The notes under the pieces were generated by a model, which did not search any database, was not told the origin of the DNA, and saw only the letters and a list, made by a program, of their open reading frames with translations. The position numbers were made by a program, and so were the translations under genes. From Oceanicola granulosus HTCC2516 (lineage in GTDB: Bacteria; Pseudomonadota; Alphaproteobacteria; Rhodobacterales; Rhodobacteraceae): DNA of 64,000 nucleotides. The stretch covers positions 2,139,117-2,203,116 of the forward strand of contig NZ_CH724107.1 of assembly GCF_000153305.1 (NCBI RefSeq). The letters are read 5' to 3'. Shown one piece after another: positions 17,932 to 27,797 of this stretch (positions are counted from its first letter, which is position 1; every line of letters starts with the position of its first letter).

Positions 17932-18578
17932 AACGAGAAGCTGACGCCGAGGTTGAGCGCGTTGGTGACGATGTTCGACTCCAGCGTGCCGCCGCTGTCG
18001 AGCTCGGCCTCGTTCATCGAGTAGGTGCCCTTGTACTCGCCGAACACCGACACCCGGTCGGTGAGCGGGTAGCTCGCGCCGCCGATCAGCGTCACGGCGG
18101 GGCCGGTATACTGGTAGCCGAAGGTCGACGAGCCGCCCTTCTCCACCTCGACATACGGCACCGCCACGCCGACGCCCGCGCCGACATAGGGCGTCAGCTG
18201 CCCGAAGCGCTGCGGCCAGCGGTAGTAGCCGTTGAGGGTGAGGACATTGAGCCCGTCGGTGAACTCGAGCGTGTCGTAGCCCGCGTCGCGGCGGTCGTCG
18301 TCGCCCGCGTAGACCTTGGCGTGCACGAAATCGAGCCCGTAGCCGAAGTTGGCCCCGCTCCAGTTCGTCACCCGCAGGCCGTAATAGGGCGGCGGGTCGA
18401 ACGAGCGGCCTTCCCAGCCGATCAGGAAGTCCTCGTCCGGGATTACCCGGTCGCCCTCGACATGGACCCGGCTGTGCGGCGAGGACTGTGCGCCGAGGTA
18501 GAAACTCAGCTCCGTCTCCGCGACCGCCGCCACCGGCAGCAGCGCCACGCTGGCGGCGAGAATGATGATCTGGCGCAT
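17928..18578 (-). CDS. outer-membrane beta-barrel protein
   Basis: This 216-residue protein has signal peptide MRQIIILAASVALLPVAAVA and alternating-residue strands ending in aromatic NALNLGVSFSF, the terminal-Phe signature of outer-membrane barrels. About eight strands are likely. The GLRVTNWSGANFGYGLDFVH phrase recurs in rhodobacterial proteins I recall being labelled lipid A oxidase, but that label cannot be confirmed from this sequence. It stands alone between convergent GST and co-directional aroC. Confidence 0.8.
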   Translation of the reverse strand: MRQIIILAASVALLPVAAVAETELSFYLGAQSSPHSRVHVEGDRVIPDEDFLIGWEGRSFDPPPYYGLRVTNWSGANFGYGLDFVHAKVYAGDDDRRDAGYDTLEFTDGLNVLTLNGYYRWPQRFGQLTPYVGAGVGVAVPYVEVEKGGSSTFGYQYTGPAVTLIGGASYPLTDRVSVFGEYKGTYSMNEAELDSGGTLESNIVTNALNLGVSFSF

Positions 18579-18675
18579 GAAACGGCCCTCCGGCTAGCCC
18601 TAAGGCTAATATGGGGCGCTCCCGGCAGCATCAAGCCCGCGCCCGCCGCCTCTGTCCTGCAAATATCCCGGGGGA

Positions 18676-18705
18676 GTCGCCGCAGGCGACGGGGGCAGCG
18701 CCCCC
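18676..18705 (-). terminator. twin hairpins after aroC
   Basis: Two back-to-back stem-loops follow the aroC stop: GTCGC-CGCAG-GCGAC (18676-18690) and GGGGGC-AGC-GCCCCC (18691-18705). Read from aroC they precede CCCCCGGGATATTT. This looks like a transcription end or a mobile intergenic palindrome family; no long T run is present. Confidence 0.5.
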
Positions 18706-18717
18706 TCCGCCGTCGTC

Positions 18718-19824
18718 TCAGCCGCCGATCTTGCCGCGCGCGCCGCCGGTCTGGCCGCGGTCGAGGAGCAGGTGGTCGAGCACCACCGCCGCCGCCATCG
18801 CCTCGCCCACCGGCACGGCGCGGATGCCGACGCAGGGGTCGTGGCGGCCCTTCGTGACGACGTCCATCGCGCTGCCGTCCTTGCGGATCGACCTGCGCGG
18901 CGTGAGGATCGACGAGGTCGGCTTGACCGCGAAGCGCAGGACGATGTCCTGCCCCGTCGAGATGCCGCCGAGGATGCCGCCGGCGTGGTTGGAGACGTAC
19001 TCCGGCCCGTCCGGCCCCATGGTGATCTCGTCGGCGTTGTCGCGCCCGGTCAGGCCCGCCGCCGCCATGCCCGCGCCGATCTCCACGCCCTTGACCGCGT
19101 TGATCGACATCATCGCCGCCGCGAGGTCGGTGTCGAGCTTGCCGTAGATCGGCGCGCCGAGGCCGGCGGGGGCGCCGCGCACGGTGATCTCGATCATCGC
19201 GCCGACCGAGTTGTGCTCCTTGCGGCGCAGGTGGTCGAGGTAGTCGGCCCACTCGTCGACGACGCCGGGATCGGGGCACCAGAAGTCGTTGCAGCCGATC
19301 TCGTCCCAGTCGAACCGGCTGCGGTCGATCTTCTTGCTGCCCATCTGCACCATGTAGCCGGTGACGCTCACCCCCGGCGCCAGCTGCGCCAGCGCCGCCC
19401 GCGCGACGCCCCCCGCCGCCACCCGCGCCGCCGTCTCGCGCGCCGACGAGCGGCCGCCGCCGCGGTAGTCGCGGATGCCGTACTTCTGCCAGTAGGTGAT
19501 GTCGGCATGGCCGGGGCGGAAGGTCTCGGCGATGTCGCCGTAATCCTTGCTGCGCTGGTCGGTGTTGCGGATCATCAGCTGGATCGGGGTGCCGGTGGTG
19601 ACGCCCTCGAACACGCCCGACAGGATCTCGACCGCATCGGGCTCGTTGCGCTGCGTGGTGTGCTTGTTCTGCCCCGGCCGGCGCTTGTCGAGCCAGACCT
19701 GCAGGTCTTCCTCCCGGACGGGAACGCCCGGCGGGCAGCCATCCACCGTCGCACCGAGCGCCGGCCCGTGGCTCTCGCCCCAGGTGGTGACGCGGAAGAG
19801 GTGGCCATAGCTGTTCAGGCTCAT
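18718..19824 (-). CDS. aroC: chorismate synthase
   Basis: This 368-residue enzyme makes chorismate from EPSP with reduced FMN, the last shikimate step. Family signatures are visible: [18 protein letters not shown] at the N-terminus, [17 protein letters not shown] (about residue 125), and [20 protein letters not shown] then [18 protein letters not shown] near the end. Length and start ([20 protein letters not shown]) are standard. It is divergent from the thiBPQ unit across 348 bases. Confidence 0.98.
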   Translation of the reverse strand: MSLNSYGHLFRVTTWGESHGPALGATVDGCPPGVPVREEDLQVWLDKRRPGQNKHTTQRNEPDAVEILSGVFEGVTTGTPIQLMIRNTDQRSKDYGDIAETFRPGHADITYWQKYGIRDYRGGGRSSARETAARVAAGGVARAALAQLAPGVSVTGYMVQMGSKKIDRSRFDWDEIGCNDFWCPDPGVVDEWADYLDHLRRKEHNSVGAMIEITVRGAPAGLGAPIYGKLDTDLAAAMMSINAVKGVEIGAGMAAAGLTGRDNADEITMGPDGPEYVSNHAGGILGGISTGQDIVLRFAVKPTSSILTPRRSIRKDGSAMDVVTKGRHDPCVGIRAVPVGEAMAAAVVLDHLLLDRGQTGGARGKIGG

Positions 19825-20040
19825 CGCGGGGCTCCTTTTGCGCTCGGGCTACTAGAACGGTTTCCCCTGCGCAACACGGCCCGCGGTCGCACCGATGTGG
19901 CTTTGGCAGCGCGATGGTCGGAGCAGGGCCGATAGAAACGCGCCGGCCGGACCCTTGGCCAGACTCCGCCCGAAGCAGCCCCCCGCCGGCCACGACAGCC
20001 CCGCTTGCCCCCACCCGCCGCGCAGGCTACGTGTCGCCCC

Positions 20041-20125
20041 ACCTCGGGGTGCCCGTCATGGGCTGAGATGCGCGACTGCGCGGACCCGTTGAACCTGAAC
20101 CGGCTCACACCGGCGGAGGGAAGGT
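20041..20125 (+). promoter_or_regulatory. TPP riboswitch (thi-box)
   Basis: The conserved thi-box strings are present in order: GGCTGAGATG (20061-20070), ACCCGTTGAACCTGAACCGG (20084-20103) and ACACCGGCGGAGGGAA. The closing P1 helix can form between ACCT (20041) and AGGT (20122-20125). It ends 48 bases before the thiB start. Binding of thiamine pyrophosphate would be expected to lower thiBPQ expression; with no clear terminator, control of translation is likely. The 216 bases between aroC and this element (19825-20040) show no gene. Confidence 0.93.
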
Positions 20126-20172
20126 CGCGAGATTCTCCTGCCCTTTTCCCCGTCCGGCGCATGGAGGATGAC

Positions 20173-21144
20173 ATGAGAACCACCGCCACCATCGCAGGAC
20201 TGATGCTTGCCACCACGGCCAGCGCGGAAACCCTGACCATCTACACCTACGACAGCTTCGTCCCGGAGTGGGGCCCCGGCCCGGCCGTCGCCGCCGCCTT
20301 CGAGGCGCAGTGCGGCTGCGAGATCGAGTTCGTCGCCGCCGGCGACGGGGCGGCGCTGCTGAGCCGGCTCCGGCTCGAGGGCGCGCGCACCGAGGCCGAC
20401 ATCGTGCTCGGGCTCGACAGCAACCTCGTCGCGCAGGCCCGCGAGACCGGGCTGTTCGCGCCGCACGGCGTCGAGGCCGATTTCGACCTGCCCGTGGCCT
20501 GGGACGACGACACCTTCCTGCCCTTCGACTGGGGTTACTTCGCCTTCGTGTCGAGCGCCGACACCGAGGCGCCGGCCAACTTCCGCGAGCTCGCCGAGAG
20601 CGACCTGTCCATCGCGATCCAGGACCCGCGCTCCTCGACGCCCGGCCTCGGCCTCGTGCTGTGGGTCGAGCAGGCCTACGGCGAGGAGGCCGGCGAGGTG
20701 TGGCAGGGGCTGGCCGACAACGTGCTGACCGTCACGCCCGGCTGGTCGGAGGCCTACGGCCTGTTCCTCGAGGGCGAGGCCGACGCGGTGCTCTCCTACA
20801 CCACCTCCCCCGCCTACCACGCCATCGCGGAAGAGGACGACAGCAAGGTCGCCTGGGCCTTCGACGAGGGGCATTACCTGCAGATCGAGGTCGTCGCGAT
20901 GGTCGAGGGCACGGACCAGCCCGAGCTGGCGCAGGACTTCATGGCGTTCGTCGCCACCGATGGCTTCCAGTCCGTCATCCCGACGACCAACTGGATGTAC
21001 CCCGCCGTGACGCCCGCCGAGGGCCTGCCCGAGGGCTTCGGCGAACTCGTGCAGCCGGAGACGGCGCTGCTCTACCCGCCGCAGGAGGCGGCCGAGGTGC
21101 GCGAGGACGCCATCGCCACGTGGCGCGACGCGCTGGCGCAGTGA
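20173..21144 (+). CDS. thiB: thiamine ABC transporter substrate-binding protein
   Basis: This 323-residue periplasmic protein binds thiamine, TMP and TPP. The signal peptide MRTTATIAGLMLATTASA is followed by ETLTIYTYDSFVPEWGPGP, which is typical of ThiB. WGYFAFV, DPRSSTPGLGLVLW and PTTNWMYPA also match the family. The ATG at 20173 is chosen over 20161 because GGAGG lies five bases upstream of it. It is the first gene of thiBPQ under the TPP riboswitch. Confidence 0.94.
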   Translation: MRTTATIAGLMLATTASAETLTIYTYDSFVPEWGPGPAVAAAFEAQCGCEIEFVAAGDGAALLSRLRLEGARTEADIVLGLDSNLVAQARETGLFAPHGVEADFDLPVAWDDDTFLPFDWGYFAFVSSADTEAPANFRELAESDLSIAIQDPRSSTPGLGLVLWVEQAYGEEAGEVWQGLADNVLTVTPGWSEAYGLFLEGEADAVLSYTTSPAYHAIAEEDDSKVAWAFDEGHYLQIEVVAMVEGTDQPELAQDFMAFVATDGFQSVIPTTNWMYPAVTPAEGLPEGFGELVQPETALLYPPQEAAEVREDAIATWRDALAQ

Positions 21145-21151
21145 GCCCTGC

Positions 21152-22657
21152 GTGAGCCTCACCCGGCCCGGCCTCTGGGCGGCGGCGCTGCTTCTGGCGC
21201 TGTCGCTCGGCACCCTCGCCGCCGTGGCGTGGCGGGCGGAATGGGCCGGGGGGCTCGGCGCGGCCGACTGGGCGGCGATCCGCTTCACGCTGACTCAGGC
21301 GCTGGTCTCGGCGGCGCTCTCGGTGGGGCTCGCCGTGCCCGTGGCCCGCGCGCTGGCGCGGCGGGCCTTCCCGGGCCGGGCGGTGCTGGTGACGCTGCTG
21401 GGGGCGCCGTTCATCCTGCCGGTCGTGGTTGCGGTGATGGGCCTGCTCGCCGTCTTCGGGCGGCGCGGCCTCGTGAGCGACGCGCTCGCCACCTTCGGCC
21501 TGCCACCCATCGACATCTACGGCTTCGAGGGCGTCGTCCTCGCCCATGTCTTCTTCAACCTGCCGCTGGCGACACGGATGCTGCTGCAGGGCTGGCTCGC
21601 CATCCCCTCCGAGCGCTTCCGCCTCGCCGAAAGCCTCGGTGCCCCGGTCGGGCGGCTGCTGGAATGGCCGATGGTGCGGGCCACGGCGCCCGGGGCCTTC
21701 CTCGTGATCTTCCTGATCTGCCTGTCGAGCTTCGCCGTCGCGTTGATCCTCGGCGGCGGACCGCGCGCGACGACGGTGGAGCTGGCGATCTACCAGGCCG
21801 TGCGCTTCGACTTCGACCTCGGCCGCGCGGCACTGCTGGCGCTGGTGCAGTTCGGCCTCTGCGCGCTGGTCGCCGCCGTCGCGTTCCGCGTGGCGCTGCC
21901 CGACGGGCTCGGCGGCGGGCTCGACCGGGTCGTGCGGCGGCGCGACGGCGTGCCGCTGCTCGACGCGGCGTGGATCGGCGCGGCGGCGCTGTTCCTGCTG
22001 GTACCGCTCGGCGCGGTGGTCCTGGCCGGGGTCGCGGGGCTCGTCGACCTGCCGGGCAGTATCTGGGCGGCGAGCCTGCGCTCGCTCGGCGTGGCGCTGG
22101 TGGCGACGGCGCTGGCCATGACGCTGGCCCTGGTGTTGGCGCTCCGGCCGGGCGCGGGGGTGAGCCTCGCCGGGGTGCTGCCGCTCGCCGCTTCGCCGCT
22201 GGTGGTCGGGACGGGGCTGTTCGTGCTGCTCTACCCGTTCGTGTCGCCGGGGCGCGTCGCGCTCGCCGTGACGGCGCTCGTCAACGCGATGATGGCGGTG
22301 CCCTTCGCGGTGCGCATCCTCGCCCCCGCCGTCGCGCAGGCCGAGGCGACCTACGGGCGCCTCGCCGACGGGCTGGGCCTCGCGGGCTGGCAGCGGCTGC
22401 GCCTCCTGCTGCTGCCGCGCCTGCGCCGGCCGCTGGGCTTCGCGGCGGGGCTGGCGGCGGCGTTGTCGATGGGCGATCTCGGGGTCATCACCCTGTTCGC
22501 CGGGTCCGACAAGGCGACCTTGCCGCTGGAGATGTACCGCCTGATGGGCTCCTATCGCAGCGACGCCGCCGCCGGGGCGGGGCTGCTGCTGTTCGGGTTG
22601 AGCCTGGGGCTGTTCTGGCTGTTCGACAGGGGAGGGCGCATCGGTGCTGACACTTGA
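21152..22657 (+). CDS. thiP: thiamine ABC transporter permease
   Basis: This 501-residue inner-membrane permease is made of two fused six-helix halves. Each half carries an EAA loop: RFRLAESLGAPVGRLLEWPM (about residue 155) and EATYGRLADGLGLAGWQRLR (about 400). It forms the thiamine channel and docks ThiQ. The GTG start lies seven bases after thiB. The last 14 bases overlap thiQ. Confidence 0.93.
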   Translation: MSLTRPGLWAAALLLALSLGTLAAVAWRAEWAGGLGAADWAAIRFTLTQALVSAALSVGLAVPVARALARRAFPGRAVLVTLLGAPFILPVVVAVMGLLAVFGRRGLVSDALATFGLPPIDIYGFEGVVLAHVFFNLPLATRMLLQGWLAIPSERFRLAESLGAPVGRLLEWPMVRATAPGAFLVIFLICLSSFAVALILGGGPRATTVELAIYQAVRFDFDLGRAALLALVQFGLCALVAAVAFRVALPDGLGGGLDRVVRRRDGVPLLDAAWIGAAALFLLVPLGAVVLAGVAGLVDLPGSIWAASLRSLGVALVATALAMTLALVLALRPGAGVSLAGVLPLAASPLVVGTGLFVLLYPFVSPGRVALAVTALVNAMMAVPFAVRILAPAVAQAEATYGRLADGLGLAGWQRLRLLLLPRLRRPLGFAAGLAAALSMGDLGVITLFAGSDKATLPLEMYRLMGSYRSDAAAGAGLLLFGLSLGLFWLFDRGGRIGADT

Positions 22658-23333
22658 GGGCCTGCTGATCGAGCAGGGCGACTTCCGCCTCGCCGCCGAC
22701 CTCACGGTCGGGCCGGGGGTCGTCGCGCTCATGGGGCCGTCGGGCGCGGGCAAGTCGACGCTGCTCGCCGCGATCGGCGGCTTCATCGACGTCACCGGCC
22801 GGGTGCTGGTGCGCGGCGAGGACGTCACCGCCCTGCCCCCGGCGCGGCGGCCGGTGGCGACGCTGTTCCAGGACAACAACCTGTTTCCGCACCTGAGCAT
22901 CGCGCAGAATGTCGGCCTCGGCATCTCGCCCCGGCGGCTGCGGGCCGGGGACAGGGCGCGGGTCGATGACGTGCTGGCGCGGGTCGGGCTGGAGGGGCTG
23001 GGCGCGCGCAAACCCGGCGCGCTCTCGGGCGGCCAGCAGAGCCGCGCCGCGCTGGCGCGGGCGCTGGTGCAGGACCGGCCCGTGGTGCTGCTCGACGAGC
23101 CGTTCTCCGCGCTGGGGCCGGGGCTGAAGGCCGAGATGCTCGACCTCGCCCGCGACGTGCTCGCGGCGGACGGCCGGCTGATGCTGATGGTGACGCACGA
23201 CCCGGCCGACGCCGAGCGCGTGGCCGGCGAGGTGCTGCTGGTGCTCGACGGCGAGGTCACCGGCCCCCACGACCGCGCCGCCCTGCTCGCCGATCCGCCG
23301 CCAGCGCTGCGCGCCTATCTGGGCCCGGCATGA
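22644..23333 (+). CDS. thiQ: thiamine ABC transporter ATP-binding protein
   Basis: This 229-residue ATPase has Walker A GPSGAGKST (about residue 31), Q-loop FQDNNLFPHL, signature LSGGQQSRAALARAL (about 127), Walker B VVLLDEPFSALGPG and switch His VTHDPADAERV. FQDNNLFPHLS and small size are ThiQ features. It starts at GTG 22644 inside the thiP end, so translation is coupled. Confidence 0.94.
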   Translation: MLTLEGLLIEQGDFRLAADLTVGPGVVALMGPSGAGKSTLLAAIGGFIDVTGRVLVRGEDVTALPPARRPVATLFQDNNLFPHLSIAQNVGLGISPRRLRAGDRARVDDVLARVGLEGLGARKPGALSGGQQSRAALARALVQDRPVVLLDEPFSALGPGLKAEMLDLARDVLAADGRLMLMVTHDPADAERVAGEVLLVLDGEVTGPHDRAALLADPPPALRAYLGPA

Positions 23334-23596
23334 GGCTGTTGCCGCTCCTCGCTCTCTGCGCCTGCGCGCCTCTGCCGCCGGAGCCCGCCTACACCGTGCC
23401 CGCGCCGCTCTCCGCCATGAGCCGCGAGACCGACTGCACGGCCGCCGCCGCCGAGGCCGCCGGCGTCAGCCTGCGCGACGTCCTGGTGCGGGAGATCGCA
23501 TCGGAGGGCGACACCACCCGCGTCACCCTCGCCACGCCCGGCGCCAGGTGGACCTGCCGCGCCGGCGCCGGTGGCGTGGAGCTGCGCGCTCTCTAG
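23330..23596 (+). CDS. small predicted lipoprotein
   Basis: This 88-residue protein has a short hydrophobic N-terminus and lipobox-like LLALCAC, so it is a probable lipoprotein acylated at Cys12. Two further Cys (ETDCTAAA and ARWTCRAG) could form a disulfide in the periplasm. Its start overlaps the thiQ stop (ATGA), which places it in the TPP-regulated operon. I do not recognise it. It might be a stray co-transcribed envelope protein, or a thiamine-uptake accessory. Confidence 0.65.
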   Translation: MRLLPLLALCACAPLPPEPAYTVPAPLSAMSRETDCTAAAAEAAGVSLRDVLVREIASEGDTTRVTLATPGARWTCRAGAGGVELRAL

Positions 23597-23733
23597 GAGC
23601 GGAGGGCAGCCTCGACTTCGTCTGCTCTGAACCGGCGGCGCCAGTCGCGCCGCCCCGTGGCGTCGGGTCGGCGCTGCCCGGCCTTCTAGCCGGGCGGGAC
23701 AGGAGGGGGCGGCGGGCCACTCCGGAAAATGAA

Positions 23734-23761
23734 ACGCCCGCCAGTGCGAACCGGCGGGCGT
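23734..23761 (-). terminator. intrinsic terminator after petC
   Basis: A 9-bp perfect stem ACGCCCGCC/GGCGGGCGT with a 10-nt loop lies 26 bases past the petC stop. In the petC direction it is followed by TTTCATTTTCC. It would end the petABC transcript, and could also stop the opposing thi transcript. The rest of 23597-23786 shows no gene. Confidence 0.75.
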
Positions 23762-23786
23762 CAGCGTCAGGGCGCAGGTGAAGGCG

Positions 23787-24674
23787 TCACTTCGCCTTCT
23801 TCACCTTGTTCTTGTACGGCGCCCAGAGGCGCTTGTTGGTGAGGTACAGCAGCACCGACAGCACGGTGAGGAAGATCACCCCGGTCAGGCCGGCCTGCTT
23901 GCGAGCGACGAGCTTGGGCTCGGCGGTCCACATCAGGAACGCGGCGACGTCCTGCGCCTGGGACTCGACCGTCGCCTCGTGGCCGTCTTCGAAGGTGACA
24001 TCATCGCCCAGCAGCGGCGGCGCCATGCCGATCCAGCTGCCCGGGGCCATCCGGTGGCCCTCTTCGTCGATGCAGCTGTCGGGGTAGCCGCCGGCGGCGA
24101 AGACCGCGTTGTAGTAGCCGTCGATCTCGGCGCCCTCGGCACAGGCCGGCGGCTCGAGGTAGCCGGCGAGCAGCGACGCGATGTACTCGGGGCCGCCCAT
24201 GCCGTTGAACAGCTGGCTCAGGCCGGTGCCGTAGGGGCCGTGGAAGCCCGCGCGGGCCTTGGCCATCAGCGACAGGTCCGGCGCGGCCGCGGTGCGGTTG
24301 ACCGGGAAGCGGTCGGCCGGAGTCAGCGTGCGCATCTCGCCGGTGAGCGAGTCCATGAGCTGCGAATTGTTGTCGAAGTCGGCCACGAAGAAGTTGGCCG
24401 CGTAGGCCCGCACCTGGTCCTCGGGAAGGGCCGGGCCTGTCTCGTCGGACAGGTTGCGGAACGACACGTACTTGAGCCCGTGGCAGCTGGCGCAGACCTC
24501 GGTGTAGATCTGCAGGCCGCGCTGGAGCTGGAACGTGTCGTACGAGCCGAACCACCCCTCGAAGGGGAAGTCGTAATCGTGGATCAGGCTTTCGCCTCCG
24601 GCGGCACTGGCGAGGCCCGGAAGGGCGGCGAAGCCGAGCGCCGCGGCGGCGGAGAGGGTGAGCTTGCGAAGCAT
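23787..24674 (-). CDS. petC: cytochrome c1 of the bc1 complex
   Basis: This 295-residue membrane-anchored c-type cytochrome passes electrons from the Rieske protein to soluble cytochrome c. The signal peptide ends [10 protein letters not shown]. The haem c motif is [10 protein letters not shown] (about residue 60). A C-terminal anchor helix [21 protein letters not shown] is followed by a Lys-rich cytoplasmic tail. [16 protein letters not shown] and the acidic loop are typical of alphaproteobacterial c1. It is the third gene of petABC and starts 14 bases after petB. Confidence 0.96.
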   Translation of the reverse strand: MLRKLTLSAAAALGFAALPGLASAAGGESLIHDYDFPFEGWFGSYDTFQLQRGLQIYTEVCASCHGLKYVSFRNLSDETGPALPEDQVRAYAANFFVADFDNNSQLMDSLTGEMRTLTPADRFPVNRTAAAPDLSLMAKARAGFHGPYGTGLSQLFNGMGGPEYIASLLAGYLEPPACAEGAEIDGYYNAVFAAGGYPDSCIDEEGHRMAPGSWIGMAPPLLGDDVTFEDGHEATVESQAQDVAAFLMWTAEPKLVARKQAGLTGVIFLTVLSVLLYLTNKRLWAPYKNKVKKAK

Positions 24675-24688
24675 CTTGCCGTCCTTTC

Positions 24689-26032
24689 TCACTCGGCCGG
24701 GTTCACGACGGTCTTGGTGCCGCCGGTGTGAGGCTCGTAGTGCGCGATGAAGTCTTCCTCGATCGTCGCCGGCCGGGGCAGCGGCTTCTCGATCACGCCG
24801 AGCAGCGGCAGGATGACGAGGAAGTAGGCGAACCAGTAGGTCGCGCCGATCAGGGCGATGTAGGGATAGATCCCCTCCGCCGGCCGCGCGCCGACCCAGG
24901 TCAGCACCACGAAGTCGATGACCAGCAGGGCGAACCACCACTTGAACATCGGCCGGTAGCGGCCCGAGCGGACCGACGACGTGTCGAGCCAGGGCGCCAG
25001 CGCCATCACGAGGATCGCGCCGAACATCGCAAGTACCCCGAAGAACTTCGCGTCGACGATGCCGAAGGTGATCCAGTTTGTGAACATCACCACCCAGACG
25101 TCGGCGGTGAAGGCGCGCAGGATCGCGTAGAACGGCAGGAAGTACCATTCGGGGACGATGTGCTCGGGCGTCGCGAGGGCGTTGGCCTCGATGTAGTTGT
25201 CGGGGTGGCCCAGGTAGTTGGGCATGAAGCCGACGATGGCCATGAACACCACGAGGATCGCCGACAGCGCCACGAGGTCCTTGATGACGAAGTAGGGCCA
25301 GAAGGGCAGCGTGTCCTTGGAGGCCTCTTCCTTCGAGCCGCGCCGCACCTCGACGCCGGTCGGGTTGTGGTTGCCCGTCGAGTGGAACGACCACACGTGC
25401 ACGATCACCAGCCCCAGGATGATGAAGGGCAGCAGGTAGTGCAGCGAGAAGAAGCGGTTGAGCGCGGGCTGGCCGACGGCCGAGGCGCCAAGCAGCCAGG
25501 TCTGGATCGACTCGCCGATGAACGGGATCGCGCCGAACAGGCCGGTGATGACCGCGGTGCCGTGGAACGACATCTGGCCCCAGGGCAGCACGTAGCCCAT
25601 GAAGGCGGTGCCCATCATCAGCAGGTAGATCAGCATCCCGATGATCCACGTCACTTCGCGCGGGGCCTTGTAGCCGCCGTAATAGAGGCCGCGGAAGATG
25701 TGCAGGTAGACCGCGAAGAAGAACAGCGAGGCGCCGTTCATGTGGAAATAGCGGATCATGTGGCCGCCGTTCACGTTGCGCATGATGTGTTCGATCGACG
25801 CGAAGGCGAGATCGACGTGCGGCGTGTAGTGCATGACGAGCACGACGCCGGTGGCGATCTGCAGCACCAGCGTGAAGACGAGGACGACGCCCCAGATCCA
25901 CATCCAGTTGAGGTTCTTCGGCGTCGGGATGAACAGCGTGTCGTAGATCAGCGAGCCGATCGGCAGGCGGCGGTGAAGCCACTTCTCGCCGCGGGTCTTC
26001 GGCTCGTAATGATCGTGCGGGATACCGGCCAT
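24689..26032 (-). CDS. petB: cytochrome b of the bc1 complex
   Basis: This 447-residue eight-helix membrane protein holds the two b haems and both quinone sites. The haem-ligand helices are seen in [19 protein letters not shown] and [35 protein letters not shown] (the PEWY quinol-oxidation motif) is present. [20 protein letters not shown] is also diagnostic. An insertion between helices ([14 protein letters not shown]) is as in Rhodobacter proteins. It lies between petA and petC. Confidence 0.97.
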   Translation of the reverse strand: MAGIPHDHYEPKTRGEKWLHRRLPIGSLIYDTLFIPTPKNLNWMWIWGVVLVFTLVLQIATGVVLVMHYTPHVDLAFASIEHIMRNVNGGHMIRYFHMNGASLFFFAVYLHIFRGLYYGGYKAPREVTWIIGMLIYLLMMGTAFMGYVLPWGQMSFHGTAVITGLFGAIPFIGESIQTWLLGASAVGQPALNRFFSLHYLLPFIILGLVIVHVWSFHSTGNHNPTGVEVRRGSKEEASKDTLPFWPYFVIKDLVALSAILVVFMAIVGFMPNYLGHPDNYIEANALATPEHIVPEWYFLPFYAILRAFTADVWVVMFTNWITFGIVDAKFFGVLAMFGAILVMALAPWLDTSSVRSGRYRPMFKWWFALLVIDFVVLTWVGARPAEGIYPYIALIGATYWFAYFLVILPLLGVIEKPLPRPATIEEDFIAHYEPHTGGTKTVVNPAE

Positions 26033-26044
26033 GGGACTGTCTCC

Positions 26045-26638
26045 TTAACCGAGTTGCAGCGTCGACGCGTCGGCCCACGCGGTGACGGGCACCGGCAGGT
26101 TTTCCGGCGCGGGGCCGCGGCGGATGCGACCGGAGGCGTCGTAGTGCGAGCCGTGGCAGGGGCAGAACCAGCCGCCGAAATCACCGGCCTGGTTGCCCAG
26201 CGGCACGCAGCCGAGGTGGGTGCAGACACCCATCTGCACGAGCCAGGCCCGCGGCGTCGCGCCCTCGGCACCCTCGGGCACCGGCATCGCGCGGTTTTCG
26301 TCGGTCGCGAGCGCGGTGCCGTCGATGTTGGCGTTGCGCGCGAGCGGGTCGGGCATCGTCTCGACCTCGAGGTCCTGCTCGGCGGCGATGGCGATCTCGG
26401 CCTCGGTGCGGTGCCGGATGAACACCGGCTTGCCCTGCCACAGCACCGTGAGCTGCGAGCCCGGCTGGATCGAGCTGACGTCCACGCGAATCGAGGCAAG
26501 GGCCTGGACATCCGCCGACGGGTTCATCTGGTTGACCAACGGCCAGATCGCGGCGCCGGCAGCGACTGCGCCCGCACCGGCGGTGGCGTAGTAGATGAAG
26601 TCGCGGCGGGTGCCCTCGGGGGTGTCTGCGTGTGACAC
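26045..26638 (-). CDS. petA: Rieske iron-sulfur protein of the bc1 complex
   Basis: This 197-residue 2Fe-2S subunit takes one electron from quinol. A twin-arginine type N-terminus and anchor ([20 protein letters not shown]) precede the soluble domain. Cluster ligands are in CTHLGC and CPCHGSHYD (about residues 130-155). I prefer GTG 26638 (MSHADTPEG) over ATG 26647. GGAG lies nine bases before the GTG but directly abuts the ATG, and related proteins begin MSHA. Confidence 0.96.
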   Translation of the reverse strand: MSHADTPEGTRRDFIYYATAGAGAVAAGAAIWPLVNQMNPSADVQALASIRVDVSSIQPGSQLTVLWQGKPVFIRHRTEAEIAIAAEQDLEVETMPDPLARNANIDGTALATDENRAMPVPEGAEGATPRAWLVQMGVCTHLGCVPLGNQAGDFGGWFCPCHGSHYDASGRIRRGPAPENLPVPVTAWADASTLQLG

Positions 26639-26819
26639 GTCAAGCATCTCCGTGTGTTGTGGGCCCGGCGAACGGGCAAGGGCGAGGCGACGGGCATGAA
26701 ACCGCCGACCGGTCGGGCCGGTATCTACATGCCACCCTCTGGCCCGTCCAGCGTCGAAAGCGGTTCACGATGTCGCATTGAGGAGAATCTGACGCACCTC
26801 TCCGCGCGGCCTTTCCGGC

Positions 26820-27713
26820 TCAGGCCGAGGGCAGCCCCGCGCGCCGCGCCGGGCGCGCCTTGGCGAGCTGCACCGCGAGGATCCCGGCCGCGATGATCGC
26901 GACGCCGATCCCATCGAGCGGCCCGACTTTCTCGCCGAGGATCATCGCGGCGATCGCGACGCCGAAGAACGGGGTCAGGAAGTGGTAGACGGCCGCGCGC
27001 GTCGCGCCGATCCGGTTGACCAGCTGGAACCAGACCAGCGTCGCCAGCACGCCGGGTACGACGACGGTGTAGACGAAGGCCGCCACGAGCTGCCAGCTCC
27101 AGTCGATGGCGATCTCCTCGAACGCCAGCGCCGGCCCGGCCAGCGCCGCCGCGCCGATCAGCATCTGCAGCCCCACGATCATCAGGAAGTTGCCCCCCGA
27201 CGACGCGCCCCGCACCGCCAGCGTGGCCACGGTTAGCGACAGCAGCCCCAGCAGGCACAGCGCCACCCCCACCGGATCCGCTCCGCCCGACAGCCGCGAG
27301 CCCATGATGAGCGCCACCCCGGCGACGCCCGCCACCAGTCCGCCGACGCCGAGCGCCGGCAGCCGCTCGCCGAACAGGGTGAAGCTCGCCAGTGCCACGC
27401 AGAGCGGCATGGCCGAGGCGATGATCGTCGCCAGCGAGGCCTCGACCGACTGCATGGCGACGAAGTTGAGCCCGAGATAGAGGCCGTTCTGGCAGACCCC
27501 GAAGACGATGGTGGCGATCCACTGGGTCCGCGTCAGCCGCCAGCTCTGGCCCAGCGCCCGCGCCAGCAGCACCGCGAACAGCCCCGAAACGAAGAAACGC
27601 AGCGACAGCGCCGAGAGCGGCGGCGCGGCCTGCACGATGATCCGGGCCGAGGTGAAGGCGGAGGCCCACATCAGCGCGAAGCCCACGCCCATCAACATCG
27701 CCCGCCGGTCCAT
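26820..27713 (-). CDS. EamA/DMT-superfamily transporter
   Basis: This 297-residue membrane protein has ten predicted helices in two EamA repeats (FALMWASAFTSARIIVQAAP and LGEKVGPLDGIGVAIIAAGI). Proteins of this family export or import amino acids, nucleosides and other small metabolites; the substrate is unknown. The start at 27713 (MDRRAML) has GAGGTGAG upstream; a Met ten codons earlier lacks this. The gene stands alone, and the 182 bases between it and petA (26639-26819) hold no gene. Confidence 0.85.
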   Translation of the reverse strand: MDRRAMLMGVGFALMWASAFTSARIIVQAAPPLSALSLRFFVSGLFAVLLARALGQSWRLTRTQWIATIVFGVCQNGLYLGLNFVAMQSVEASLATIIASAMPLCVALASFTLFGERLPALGVGGLVAGVAGVALIMGSRLSGGADPVGVALCLLGLLSLTVATLAVRGASSGGNFLMIVGLQMLIGAAALAGPALAFEEIAIDWSWQLVAAFVYTVVVPGVLATLVWFQLVNRIGATRAAVYHFLTPFFGVAIAAMILGEKVGPLDGIGVAIIAAGILAVQLAKARPARRAGLPSA

Positions 27714-27744
27714 GCCGCTCACCTCGTCAACCACGGCCGGCAAA

Positions 27745-27774
27745 GGAAAAGGGCCGCCCGCGGGCGACCCTTTC
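27745..27774 (-). terminator. intrinsic terminator after HU gene
   Basis: A long stem (GGAAA-GGG-CGCCCG paired with CGGGCG-CCC-TTTCC, with single bulges) lies 24 bases after the HU stop. In the HU direction it is followed by TTTTCCTTTG. It separates hup from the EamA gene. Confidence 0.75.
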
Positions 27775-27797
27775 CGAAAGCACCACGAGAGGCAAGC

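Noticed and set aside
20975-23260. 761-codon minus-strand frame opposite thiP and thiQ
   Set aside because: Low-complexity Arg/Pro/Gln content and no ribosome site, while the plus strand has clear ABC transporter motifs.
26045-26647. ATG 26647 as the petA start
   Set aside because: The Shine-Dalgarno GGAG abuts this ATG with no spacing. GTG 26638 has correct spacing and yields the conserved MSHA start.
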